Shown: positions 50,740 to 61,830, counted from the stretch's first letter. The stretch: DNA of 64,000 nt from Aquatica leii (GCA_035610365.1 CM069435.1:89189389-89253388); one strand, 5' to 3'. Notes: generated from the sequence alone by a model not told the origin. Made by a program: numbers and translations.

Positions 50740-51105
50740 TTATTTATTTTTATTTTTATATAGATTCACTAAACCTTCCCATTAATATATTTAATTTTAA
50801 TTTTTATATTTTAATTAACGCTACATGTTTCGACAGAGTCATCTTCAGGCGTATTATTGGAATAGAAAAATCGAAAAATCAAACTTCAAATATTATATAA
50901 ACTTTAAAAAAAATAATAATAATAGAAATCAACATATATAATCAAATTAAATTAAAAATGGTTAAATATTTGAAGTTTGACAAATTTCAAAAATTTGAAC
51001 AACACAATATTAGAAGATAATGTTGTGTTGTTAAAATATAAAAATTAAAATTAAATATATTAATGGGAAGGTTTAGTGAATCTATATAAAAATAAAAATA
51101 AATAA
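50740..51105. mobile_element. foldback / MITE-like element
   Basis: 75-bp arms, 50740-50814 and 51031-51105, are perfect inverted copies around a 216-bp core. The core holds a second hairpin (CAACACAA...TTGTGTTG, 50998-51030) and a hammerhead-like motif on the minus strand. No coding capacity. Perfect arms suggest a recent origin or selection for pairing. Confidence 0.75.
50818..50852 (-). ncRNA. candidate hammerhead ribozyme motif
   Basis: Minus strand: ACGC, CTGAAGA (50848-50842), T, stem GAC-TCT-GTC, GAAAC (50831-50827), ATGTA, GCGT. Stem I is ACGC/GCGT, perfect 4 bp. CTGANGA and GAAA are the conserved hammerhead core. Stem III is ACAUGU, self-complementary, as in dimer-acting type I ribozymes. 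Cleavage would follow the final A of GTA. Inference from sequence only. Confidence 0.45.
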
Positions 51106-51479
51106 TATAATATAATTAACCCATTTTGAGCAACTATAGAATAAATGGAAAAAATAAACTTTAAAGTTTTTCAAGATCTGGTTCTCGTTTAGCGACAAAA
51201 TAAAATCGAATACTACCGTATTTCATCGCAACTTTGAGATAATTTGCTGTTGACACGTTGTAACATACAGCGAAGAATAATTCTTCGGCTAATAACGTTT
51301 TTGTTTTGTTTATAAAAATGTTTTTCGCCATCGATGTAGGTAGTTGCGCAAAAGTAGATTTTAACATGCAATTTCTATGTATTATTGATTATGTTGCTAA
51401 ATTGGCTTAAAGTTTAATTTTGGATGGCACAATCGTATAAAACCTAAATTTTGATCGTCGATATATCTGAGACACGGTC
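51106..51479. other. non-coding spacer
   Basis: No feature identified. The short minus-strand frame at 51161-51367 lacks motifs. Confidence 0.35.
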
Positions 51480-51600
51480 AGACATATTATCAAGAAGTTC
51501 GTAGTCTTATGCCCGTTTGCACAAAACAAAGTTGGCTATGTTGTTAGCTGACGCCGTTGTTTACTAAACAAAACAATTGATTTTATACTTTGCTACGTGC
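51480..51600. repeat. dispersed repeat copy (pairs with about 4.43 kb)
   Basis: 51536-51561 is identical to 4431-4456, and both are followed by AAAACAATTGATTTT. Preceded by GCCCGTTTGCACAAAACAAA, an end-like sequence. Confidence 0.45.
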
Positions 51601-51639
51601 AAAAGTTTCATAAGGTAATATCCTATATGTGGGTTGAAT

Positions 51640-52680
51640 TAAAATTAGATTTTGGTTTTGACGCCCTCTGCCGATTTTTCTTTTCACTGTCGTGAAAAAC
51701 GTTAGACTGACAACTACGTAAAATAGCCGGTATGGTGAAATAATTTAAGTATGGATTCTTTGGTAATTTTTTTCTTAATTTGATAGCCGTTCCGCTACTC
51801 TTTGGCCACATGTTTCGATTTAATAAAGAACAACGAAGAATTAATATCGATAAATACCTTCCTTAAACGCTTAGGATTCTGGAGGGCATATTATCCACAC
51901 TGAAAACGAAGTCTCGATCAGCGTTTGCTTCCGAGATGTTACTTCTTACACGTCAGTCGATTGCGATACCCACATTTTAATAATTGTGAATAACAGCATT
52001 CGATACATCGGGTTCTTATATCTAATTTTTTTTATTATTAACAATTTTGTAGATTCCTACTTTTGTGAGTGATTGTGTTGACACGATTTGCTATTCATAA
52101 CTATTTCAGGCTACTCAACGAGAAAACGTTTTCTTCGGGCAAGTACTGGGTTGCGGGTAAGTTCTTTTTAATTATTATATCGCTGCAAAGGTCACTCACG
52201 AAATTTAACTTGTTTAACTTACGCAATTGTAATAGTAGTTTTAATACCATTTAGGTATTGTCAGTAACTAATTCTGTGATATTGCATGCTGTGAGCTCTA
52301 GTTATATAACGTGTAATTTCTTTGCTATCGATATCGTGTAGATTTATGTATTGTGTGTTGCCAAAACTTCCGGCAGTTATTAATGAGAAATTTCTAAATA
52401 GCCTACGTTATTAAATTAAAGTTTTCATACCTACCTAATCTTTCTTTTATGGTAACATCCCTTTCTCTTTTATTGTGGTTACACAAACATCAGAGTAATA
52501 AGGATTACGAACCTAAAGTTTGTTACAAGCTTGGACCTCCTGTTCTGATCGAGACAGAAGTTTTACTTATAAAAGATCTGGCGCCCGTAAATATTATTTA
52601 CTTGAACTTCTCCTATCTTCGACTGTGTGAGTTGGCCGTGCAAGGTTTGTAAGTCCTTTAAGCTTGTAACAACTTGGCGG
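51640..52680 (+). mobile_element. LTR-like repeat, copy 1 of an inverted pair
   Basis: Shares ordered blocks with the minus strand of 57.78-58.93 kb: GACGCCCTCTGCCGAT (51661), GAAAACGAAGTCTCGA (51901), a block from GATTTGCTATTCA to GAGAAAACGTTTTCTT (52080-52135), AGATCTGGCGCCCGTAAATA (52575) and AGTTGGCCGTGCAAGGTT (52630). Ends were not resolved. The GATCTGGCGCCC word links it to the insertion at 46052-47461. No coding frame. Confidence 0.65.
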
Positions 52681-52963
52681 TGACAACACTTAACGGCATG
52701 ATTGTAAGCCGTCTTCGGGTGCCGAAAAAATGCGGTTTATTAATCTCGAGTAGTTGTCGTAGTGAAAGAATTGCACGTTTTAAGTATAATATAATAATCC
52801 TAATATTCACAACAGTAATTATCAAAACTTACTAATATTTTAATGTACAACAGAAACTAAACAAAGTATTTTCTCGGGTCGGATTTCAATTCTTTTCGCT
52901 TGGGGAAACTACCTACTTTTTACTTCGTTTCCGAGATCGACGTACCTCAAGCGTTAGCATAAA

Positions 52964-53196
52964 ATGGCGATATTTACTACGTCGACGGGTGAACGTGGAA
53001 ATCATTCTAAGTTTAAAATGGGCGATTTTGGGTTGTTGAATCGACAATTAGTGACAGAAGTGGTAGGAGTTTACCAAAGAGTACCTGACAGTGAGTATAG
53101 ATTTTAGAATTTTCGGAAGTTTACTTTTTATTTTTGACAGACGTTTTTAACCGCTGGCGGAAAACAGTTAGTGATAACAGGACTGAGTTTCCAAAG
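52964..53196 (+). CDS. candidate two small coding exons of an unknown gene
   Basis: Not recognised. ATG at 52964. Exon 1 runs to 53090 and ends at a consensus donor (GTGAGT). A 50-bp intron ends in a pyrimidine-rich 3' splice site (tttttgacag). Exon 2, 53141-53196, ends at GTAATA. Spliced, it reads 61 residues: MAIFTTSTGERGNHSKFKMG ... GVYQRVPDNVFNRWRKTVSD ... TEFPK, soluble in character with no membrane segment. Intron size matches the P450 gene. An upstream patch with CpGs (52870-52960) may be its promoter. Exon 2 is also open past its donor to a TAA near 53290, so an unspliced end is possible. It lies between two inverted repeat copies, so it could be a host gene start or part of an unfamiliar transposon. 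Confidence 0.45.
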
Positions 53197-54194
53197 GTAA
53201 TAACGCAGTCCAACTTTTTATTTCGCAAACCGATTGTTACAAGTTTTTTGTTGTTTATTGACCTTGCACAGCCAGTTCGTAATATAATTTAAACAATTGG
53301 TATTTGGAGAAAAAAGAGGTTCAAGTGACAAGAATTTTTTATGGGCGCTAAATCTGGTCTTGCTGAAACAGCTTCCGTTTGGTCACCATAAGCGGTTTAA
53401 AGTTTGCAATAAATATTTAGGGTCCGTAAAGCTGGAAGAAAGAAACAATAAACCAAATAGAATTAACATCAAATTTGATTTACTGATCTTAGAATAACAA
53501 AACAAAATAGAATTAACAAATTAAGTTCCCAATTTGTACACACACCAAAAAGTAGTTGAGTTTTTAGTTTTAATCAATTGTAAAGGTTGGTTTTAAGAAC
53601 GCCGAAAGCATCGGCAACTTATAATACATCTGAAAAACTGTGAATTTTCTTTAAATAATTAAATTAGTAATAATAATATTAGCATGCGACAAAATTATGT
53701 TATACTAAGAGTAATAGAAAATCCAATCGTAAAAATTACTAAAATTATAATCCACTAAATCGTGAGCATCACCGTAGTGACAACGTTTTCCCAATAACTC
53801 ACCTGTAATTAATCTAACTAACAATCATGTCACTATATCGACTCACAAAAAATTTTATTTTCTACAACAGAGTAAATTTAACACTAATAAGAAAAGAATC
53901 GAATTTTATCGTATGCGAGTATCGTGTGCATTTTTGGATGTGTCAAAGATCTATGTCTTGTAGTAATAAAATCAATCACCGCTTTTACATCGTAGTGGAG
54001 TTTATTTGAGTAGATACGAGTGTTTGCAACCGATCAAAAAAGTGCTTGAAAGTTTTAATTCTTAGATGTAACTGATAGTGACCAACATTAGTAGTAGCAC
54101 GTAGTGTCTGCGTTGAATAAATCACACAACAAAATTAGTACGGGTAATCAATAACAATAGCTAAGATTGGTTAATAATATTAGTTTGTTTTCAG
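53197..54194. other. putative intron or non-coding stretch
   Basis: AT-rich, no domain-bearing frame. Would be an intron if the exons on either side belong together. Confidence 0.3.
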
Positions 54195-54330
54195 AATAAG
54201 TTCAGAAATAAGTGGATCTCGGAATCGAGTAGTACTTGGAGCGCTGCAGAGAGCTTGTATACCCATTGCTGCTTCGGTTGAGTGCTCTTGAAGAAAGGAT
54301 CTTTGGGCGCATTTTCAAGCAGCTGGTGAG
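54195..54330 (+). other. candidate downstream exon
   Basis: Bounded by tttgttttcag on the left and GAG|GTAAGT on the right, both strong splice sites, and less AT-rich than its flanks. In the phase left by the exon ending at 53196 it codes 28 residues (NKFRNKWISESSSTWSAAES...) and then TGA at 54279. Another frame reads GSRNRVVLGALQRACIPIAA... and then a stop, followed by KDLWAHFQAAGE. It could be a last coding exon with a further 3' UTR intron, or a decayed exon. Confidence 0.35.
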
Positions 54331-54470
54331 GTAAGTTTGCAAAGCTCAAAGTACCTGCGTAATTTTCACTGTCTTATAAAGAAAGTCTGGCGATCGCAAT
54401 GTTTTTTTAAAAAACTTTTTTTGCATAATTTTACGGTTCAAGGTTTCCTGAATCAGAAAACTATTTTTTT

Positions 54471-54510
54471 GTCTGTGTGTGTGTGTGTGTGTGTGTCTGT
54501 GCCTGTGTGT
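54471..54510. repeat. (GT)n microsatellite
   Basis: GT dinucleotides run almost uninterrupted, with CT and CC breaks. Confidence 0.9.
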
Positions 54511-55925
54511 AACTACGTACTCACGATAACTCTCGAACCAAAAGTCCTAGTAAATTGAAATTCGGTATGGAGCTAGCTTTTTATATTCTCTCTGATAAAA
54601 AAATTGGGTGTATCCGCTATTTTTAACAGTTTTTAAATAAAATTAGAAAAAACTTCAAACATGATTAGTTTTAAAAGTGCACAAAAGCATTTTCTTGGGA
54701 TTGCTATTCAAACAATAAGAATAATACTCAAATAAATTTTAGAAACTGTTTTTTGTATATATTTATAGTATGTTTTTTAAAATGTGTTGTTTATTAATTA
54801 TTGATCGTAGTTACGTAAATAAAAGCATTTCTTTAATTTATGTTTTTTATTAGTGATTACCGTTGAAATGTCTTTGAATTATTTTCTGTAAACGTTGAAC
54901 AGACAACTAAGCAAACATCGAATTTACGCTGTACTCGCTGCGTTAAAATAAATTACTTAGAAAATGACTTTTTGCTTTTCTATATTTAGAAAACATGATG
55001 CAAAAATAAAAAATAAGAAAATTAATAGGCACTTACTTGATTATACAATTACGTTGCACTAAAACTCGATATAAAAATATAAACTTCGCAAACTGCAAAC
55101 ACGAAATCCAAATGCATATTAGTAAAGAAAACTTTCCGTATTCTTGTTTAGTGTCTATATAACTGTTTCTGACCTCAGTACCCAAAAGCAGGTAAATAAT
55201 ATACTTTTTCGATGTTGCAAAGAATTCTAAGAAATTTACTAGAAGGTGTAAACACGTTTAGAATGCCACAAAAATACTTAGAAAAGATGACCTTTAAAAT
55301 CATAAATACCTACTAGCATTATTATACAAGACTTGCTGAATGGATAGAAATAGATCCCTCCCACAAATGTTTTTATAATTGGTTAATTTAAAGTACGCGG
55401 CAAAATTACATAAAAAATCTGATTCAGTCCGCGAAGTTATTGTGTACTAATAATCTTGATATTTCAGCGTTTCGTTAACTTTGATCAGTATTTTTTGTCT
55501 ATAGAATTTATTTTTATTAAATAATCTTTTGAAAGACAATCTGATATTGTTGATTTCAAGGTAAGAAATAATTTTTTTTTAAACATCTACCAACCGTCAA
55601 AACAACATTTTTATAGGTTATCTAATACATTATTATAAATCTTTGGTTAATAAAAAAACGTAAAGCAAAATATTTATCAGTATATGATAAAGAAAGTATT
55701 CTAAATATCTATAAAACTTGTAAACAAAGTCAAAGTGTAGTTCGAAAACAGATCATACTAAATTTACAGCTACAATAGCCAGTAACGTAACCCTTTATTT
55801 TATTTGCGTTTTCTATATACTTACATGTGAAAATTTATATTAACTTTAATTATTTACATAGATGTTTCTGTATCTACCGTATACAAGTGTAGCGTAGATT
55901 AATACCAATATTAGATAATGTTACC
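54511..55925. other. non-coding stretch
   Basis: No gene or clear repeat seen. The right end is the 5' flank of the transposase remnant; terminal inverted repeats were not found. Confidence 0.4.
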
Positions 55926-55931
55926 GATGGA

Positions 55932-57207
55932 ATGAAAAGTGCCATTAGACGTATTGTGCATTCGTTGTATTTATGTAATGAACAACCAACAATAAAAAAA
56001 GTTATGGATCGTATTATCGAAGATGAGAATTTACCAAACTTTAAAGAAAGTACGTTACGAACATTATTGAAAGAAATAGGGTTTAGGTTAGTTAAACGAA
56101 AGTGTATTGTGTTTGTAATATACGTTATTTTATAGATACTGAAACGTTCCAGAAGTTATCAGCAAATTCAAGAGCCTTCTCGAAGTTGTTATCCATCTTC
56201 TAGAAGATATACCAAAAGATAAGGAACACTCGAGAAGGATTTCCAAATGTGTATAAATACCGAAGAAATAATGCGTCGTAATGCGAAGACAGCAGTGTTA
56301 AGAATATTATTCAAGTTTTTATAAATAAGTCGTTAACGCGTGTTATAAATAAATCTACGAAGTACGTGACTTTAACGTAAACAAGTGTGTGAAGCTATCC
56401 GCGGACTTTATCTTATCTTCTTGTAAGTGATATAAATTATAGTGTAAGTGTTTTTATTAAATATTATTAGATTTAATTAGTTCGGTTAATTTAAAAGTGT
56501 ACATATTTCTAGTATAAGTAAAACATATTTTTAGTAGTTTAAATAAATTAGTAGTTAATAATAAAATTCGTTACAATACAGAAAAAAAAATCGCAACAAA
56601 AAATTATATTATAGCATGGAGAAGAAGATTCCATAAGAAAGTAGTATAAGGAAGAGGGCAAGAAAACATATTTTCTGGACGAAACTTGAGTTCATGCTGG
56701 TCATGTTACTACAAAAATTTGAACAGATACGACAACTGGTAGAGGCAAACGATTAATTGTGTTGCGTATAGGATCAGATACAGGATTTCTTGAAAATAGT
56801 TTCCTTATTTTCGAATCGAAAAAAATTATCGACTACTACGATGAAATGAATTCTGGAGTATTCGAAAACTGGTTTGAGTCGGTGCTAAGTAACTTAGAAA
56901 AAGGTGCTGTAATAGTGTTAGATAATGCTTCATATCAAAGCAGAAAAGTAGAAAAAATCTAACTTTCGCAACTAAAAAAGCTGATATACAAGATTGATTG
57001 ACAAGTAAATCGATTGAATTCGAGGAAGACATGGTTAAAACAGAACTTGCCAAGAAAAATATTTTAGCAACAAAGTCTGTGGGAGATGAAATGGCAAAAG
57101 CCAGTAAACGAGTTGTTCTTCGATTGCCACCGTATCACTGTAGGCTGAATTCCACTGAATTAATATCGGCACAAATGAAAGTTGCTAGAAAAAATACAAG
57201 ATGTTAA
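55932..57207 (+). pseudogene. DDE transposase (Tc1/mariner-IS630 type), split by a solo LTR
   Basis: N-terminal helix-turn-helix part at 55932-56098 (MKSAIRRIVHSLYLCNEQPT ... GFRLVKRK). After the solo LTR the frame resumes around 56610 (AWRRRFHKKVV), then LDET*VHAGH near 56675, where TGA replaces the usual Trp codon; KRLIVLRIGSDTGF; YYDEMNSGVFENWFE; VIVLDNASYQSRKVEKI (second Asp, 56915-56960); and LPPYHCRLNSTELISAQMK (Glu, about 57125-57180). The three acidic residues remain, but several stops and frameshifts abolish function. In the family this enzyme cuts and reinserts the element. The mosaic frames show moderate age; the LTR arrived later. Confidence 0.85.
56140..56575 (+). mobile_element. 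solo LTR of the local gypsy family
   Basis: Starts TGAAACG, ends CGTTACA, with a 4-bp target duplication ATAC at 56136-56139 and 56576-56579. 436 bp. Its last roughly 150 bp match the LTRs at 43221 and 47877. Contains TATAAATA-type promoter sequence near 56250. It sits in the transposase remnant after its N-terminal domain. Confidence 0.9.
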
Positions 57208-57775
57208 AAATTTATTACAGCATGTGATTAAACTAGAACTAGAAATGTGGCACACAGACCTCACATTAGAAGTTGCAATTGAACATATTATTATTCAACT
57301 GGGCAATGAATTTTTATTTCGTTGTTGAATTGGTTTAGTTGCGTTATGTAAATATTTAAGAAGCGCTTTTTTTCATCCTTACTCCACGTTTATTAATTAC
57401 ACGTTATTTATATATTCAACTATAAAAAAATAGTAAGTTTTGATATTATATGCACGATGTTTTAATTTAAACAATAAATCAAACTTTGGAAGCATTAGAA
57501 TGACCTATAAAGCTTACAAAGTAATAGAGAATGAGACAAACAACAAAGCTAAACCCTTGTCTGCTTTATTATTCTTGAGACTCAATGTACAAGTTTAGTA
57601 GTGGAGTATGCAAGGTATGCACCGGTCATTTGCTATAGTGTGATACCTGATGAAGAATAATATGGTAGTAGATTAAAAAGATTTATTTATTGGTAATAAA
57701 TATGGTTATTCAACAACTTCTCCAGATAGTAAGTTCGAAAAGTTTAACGTATAGTTGTTCCTAATTAGATCCATT
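57208..57775. other. non-coding flank of the transposase remnant
   Basis: The first roughly 120 bp still carry decayed C-terminal transposase sequence (57210-57330). The rest is unassigned. Confidence 0.4.
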
Positions 57776-58925
57776 TGTTACAAGCTTTAGGTCTTACGAA
57801 CCTTGCACGGCCAACTCACACAATCGGAGATAGGGGAGGTTTAAGGATATTATACTTAAGGGCGCCAGATCAATCCTAATTAACACTTCTGCCTCGATCA
57901 CGACAGACGGTCCAAACTTGTAACTAATTTTGAGGTTTGTAAACCTTGTTACTTTGGTGTTCGGGTAGCCAAAATTGGTTAACGGGTAACGACAATTAAA
58001 AGAGAAAGGTATGTTACCATAAAAGAATCATTAACAAGTATAACAACTTTAATGTATTAACATAGAAGATTAACAGGAGGATATTTAATTTCTCAATTCA
58101 TAAATACTAGAAAGACTAACAAGTATGATTAACAGGTGTAGAAAACTTCGATTTAGCAACGTAAAAAATTAACAGGAGTATTTTTAATTTCTCAATTCAG
58201 AAATGCCAGACATATCTGCAACACACAATGCATAGGTCAAATTACATCGAGATAGCGAAGCAAAGTTCGTAATAAATATTGTCTGTCCACAGCATGCAAT
58301 ACCCTCTAAATGATAATTGAAATTACCTTATTGGTATTTAAACAGTAAACGTAATTACGAACATTAACATTAACCAAAGTTCTGTGAGTAACTTTATGAC
58401 AGCAAAAAAAAATTAATCAAATAAACTTACCCAAAATCCAGTATCCACTTGCGCAAAGAAAACGTTTTCCCCGCTAGCAGCCTGAAATAGATATTGAATA
58501 GCAAATCGTGTCACATAATAACTCACGAAGAATAGGAAACTACAAAATTGTTAATAATAATACATTAAGTGTGATATAAGAACCTGTTGTATCGAATGCT
58601 GTTGGTTGTAATTACGAACAAGTGGGTGATAACACAATCGACTAGTGTACAAGAAATAACATCTCCCACAGTAATGCTTGTCGAGACTTCGTTTTCGTTG
58701 TGGATAATATGCCTTCCCAAAATAATTAATCTTCATTATTCTTTATTGAAACGAACATGTGCTCAAAGCGTGGGAAAACGGTTATCAAATTAAGGAGAAA
58801 TTACAAAAGAATTCTAATAAAACGGAAGCAATGCAATTGACAGCTTTACGATTTCGTTGTAAAATGACAGTCACAAGAAAAGATCGGTAGAGGGCGTCAA
58901 AACCGGAAATTTACTTATAGGTGAA
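57776..58925 (-). mobile_element. LTR-like repeat, copy 2 of an inverted pair
   Basis: Reverse-complement counterpart of 51640-52680 with the same block order. Recognisable blocks: CCTTGCACGGCCAACTCA (57800), GGGCGCCAGATC (57862), GAAAACGTTTTCCCC (58458), TCGAGACTTCGTTTTCG (58681), GGTAGAGGGCGTCAAAACC (58886). Several small indels separate the copies. Confidence 0.65.
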
Positions 58926-59089
58926 ACTGGTGGAAGTAAAATATCTGCACACTAGATGATGCTGTGAAGACAGATAAGACGTTATATATCGAATATAAAA
59001 ATAAAAAAATCAAATTAAAAAGTAAACATTATAATTGCAGTGGAACTTGACAGAGGATGTTGCAACATCGAGTCTATCTTAAACCTGTA

Positions 59090-59660
59090 TAGCACCATGA
59101 CACTAAGATCCTTATTTCTCTATCTCTTGTTGTATTTGGTCCTAATATTGTTTTTTTTTCTGTTCTATGATTTTTAGGTCTTCTTCTTCTTCTTTTTTTT
59201 TTATTATCGTTATTGTTTCCAACGCATAGCTTATAGGTCATATCAGGATCTTATAGATTTTTATTTTTGTTGGTTTATTTAACGCTTTGCTTTTTAGTAG
59301 ATTTATTTCTGCCGTATGCCTGATTTCCTTTCCGCAATTTTTCACTTTATACTCTTTGGTTTAACCCATCGTAACCTTCAGATAATTAAAGCAGTCGACA
59401 CTTAAAAATGTGTTTTTAAATAATTTTGTGCGTGCTCGTGTTCTTTCCCTATCTTTATGTATTTTGTTTATACTTCGTTTATTTTCATACTACTTTTTTT
59501 TTGCTTTTTTGTCTAGTTGGTCTACAGCTGTTGTAATATCTTCTTTCCTATTCTCTATGATTACTGTCATCTGCGTACACTATTATTTGTATTTGGTTGC
59601 TCATAATATTTTTCTATCTAATTTAGCTCTTCGTATAATCCTTTCTAGTTATACCCACCT
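59090..59660 (-). pseudogene. decayed LINE reverse transcriptase fragment
   Basis: On the minus strand VYADDSN (59580-59562) marks the catalytic YADD block. It is followed downstream by KIYKILI*PISYALET and a Lys/Glu-rich stretch that matches the end of LINE RT domains (…YKxLIxPxxxYAxET…). Stops and frame changes are frequent. It differs from both other LINEs in the window. The clade was not assigned. Confidence 0.6.
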
Positions 59661-59672
59661 TATAAATGTGTA

Positions 59673-61076
59673 TTGGATGCTAAAAAAAAGTGTTACCCTG
59701 AAAAATCAGAAATATCTGTAACTGAAAGTGGAGCCACAGTTAGACTCCAAGCATTGCTAAATCATACAGCTGAAAAAATATTAATAGTACAATCAGACGT
59801 TATTAAAAGTCTTTCTAAAAAAGAAATTGGTATTAATTTAGAATTGATATGTAAGTGGGGATGCGATGGCATTTCTGGTCAAAGTACTTACAAACAAAAG
59901 TTTAGCGATGGAGACGGCAATAAAACGGATGCCAACATTTTCTTTATTTCACTCGTTCCATTGCAAATGTTTGATAGAGTCAATGCACACGTGATTATTT
60001 GGAAAAATGCACGTCCTTCGTCGCCAAGATTTTGTTACCCAATTAAAATTCAATTCTTGCACGAAACTGCCGAAGCAACTAGGGTAGAAGTTGACTGTAT
60101 CAAAGAACAAGAGAGAAACCTTGTGCCTTTTTAAACTATAATGGGCGGCAAAGAAGTTATCATAGATTTCAAACTTGTGTTGACAATGATAGATGGTAAA
60201 GTTTGTAATTCTATTACGAATACATCCTCAAGTATGCGCTGCTATCTTTGTGAAGCTACGTCCAAAGAATTTAATAATATCGACAAGATGCTGCAAAGAC
60301 CGAGTAATGAAAATCGCTTCGAATTCGGAATATCGTCGCTGCACGCTTGGATACGTTTTTTTGAATGTTGCTTGCATGTAGCTTACAAATCAGAATCACA
60401 AAAGTGGAAAGGGAGCAAAGAGGATAAAGAAAATGTTGATAGAAGAAAAAAAAGAATACAACAAGGTTTCCGTGACAGATTAGGGCTTCTTGTTGATCAA
60501 CCAAAACCAGGCTATGGATGTTCAAATGACGGAAATACAGCTCGAAGTTTTTTCGAAAATTCTGAAATTTCCGCTTCAATAACGGGAGTTGATGAAGAAT
60601 TGATGAAGCGATTCCATGTTGTACTGCAGGTGATTTCTTGTGGTTTCGAAATCAATGTACCAAAATTTTGCCAATACACTAAAGATACTGCACGAAAATT
60701 TGTCGAACTCTATCCATGGTATTTTATGCCAACAACAGTACACAAAATTCTTATTCACGGTCACGAAATTGTGGAATCTTCGATACTTTCTATCGGGCAA
60801 ATATCTGAAGAAGCCCAGGAATCATGTAATAAGTACATCAAAAGATTCCGAGAAGATTTTTCACGAAAATGTGACCGCATCAAAAACATGGAAGACATTT
60901 TTTGCAGACTTTTAGTAACGTCAGACCCAGTAATATCCAGCTTACGAAAACTTCCTTCAAAGAAACTAAGATCTCTATCCGTATACGCAGCTGAACTGTT
61001 GATTCCACCTTCAGTTCCAGAGTCGAGTCAGCTTTCTTTTAATAATACAAGCGATGCATCTGACGATGATGACTAA
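59673..61076 (+). pseudogene. Transib transposase (RAG1-like), 5'-truncated, one in-frame stop
   Basis: Cut-and-paste transposase related to the RAG1 core. One frame runs from about 59673 to 61076, interrupted only by TAA at 60132-60134. Motifs: KCYPEKSEISVTE, KWGCDGISGQSTYKQ (first Asp), LVPLQMF, ARPSSPRFCYPIKIQF, LTMIDGKVCNSITNT (second Asp), MRCYLCEAT (zinc-binding), FGISSLHAWIRFFE, GNTARSFFE, YPWYFMPTTVHKILIHG, ISEEAQESCNK (region of the catalytic Glu) and an acidic C-terminus (DASDDDD). The N-terminal part is missing or lies beyond the LINE scrap. The good frame suggests recent decay. Terminal inverted repeats were not identified. Confidence 0.9.
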
Positions 61077-61314
61077 ATAGAGGACAGTGAGTAGTTGTAA
61101 GAGATGCTAAAGTTATATCGATTAGATTTGAATAATGTAAGAAATATAATGTAAATGTAATGAAATATAATATAATGAATTTTAATTGTCATCATAATAA
61201 TGATTAATTACTATATTCCAATCCTTCTTTTCTTCACAAATTTTGAAATGTCAATTGTCATTACATTTTCCATTCAATTTATTCACAATCATAATTTCAG
61301 GACATATTCACAAT
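61077..61314. other. spacer after the Transib frame
   Basis: AT-rich, probable Transib 3' flank. No further feature. Confidence 0.4.
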
Positions 61315-61830
61315 CGTTTTTGAAGAAATATTCCGCCATATTCGATCCGCTATTTTGTTTTTCTAAATTTTAACTTCAAGTTTGTAATCAACGACCCCGA
61401 AAACTTCCGAGTACAGACTTTCAGCAGAATCAAATACGTTTTTGAAGAAATTTTCCGCCATATTAGATCCACCATTTTGTTTTTCCGAATTTTGACTTTG
61501 AGTTCGTAATCAGCGACCCCGAAAGCCCCAGAGTACGGACTTTCAACTGAATCAGAACGTTTTTAAAGAAATTTTCCGCCATATTGTATCCGCCATTTTG
61601 TTTTTTAGAATTTTGACTTTGAATTCGTAATCAGTGACCCCGAAAACCCCCGAGTACGGACTTTCAGCCGAATCAAAACGTTTTTGCAAAAATTTTTCGC
61701 TATATTGGATCCGCCATTTTGTTTTTTTAAATTTTGACTTTGAATTCGTAATCAGCGACCCCAAAAACCCCCGAGTACAGACTTTCACCTGAATCAAACA
61801 CGTTTTTCGACTTTTGGCCAGCTTTTTGGG
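61315..61830. repeat. tandem repeat, 121-bp unit, about 4.2 copies
   Basis: Units start at CGTTTTT in 61315, 61438, 61559, 61679 and 61801 (spacing 120-123 bp). Each contains TTTTCCGCCATATT, ATCCGCCATTTTG, GAATTCGTAATCAG and GACCCCGAAAACCCCCGAGT. On the minus strand each unit reads as a similar short peptide (SGVFGVTDYEF-type) in changing frames. Such units occur widely in insect genomes. Coding use is unproven. Confidence 0.85.

Noticed and set aside
57630..57690. CTGATGA word at about 57648 as a fifth hammerhead
   Set aside because: No GAAA box or closing hairpin follows within a plausible distance.
59410..59721. 103-codon plus-strand hydrophobic frame
   Set aside because: It is the complement of the decayed LINE reverse transcriptase on the minus strand, overlapping the Transib start.
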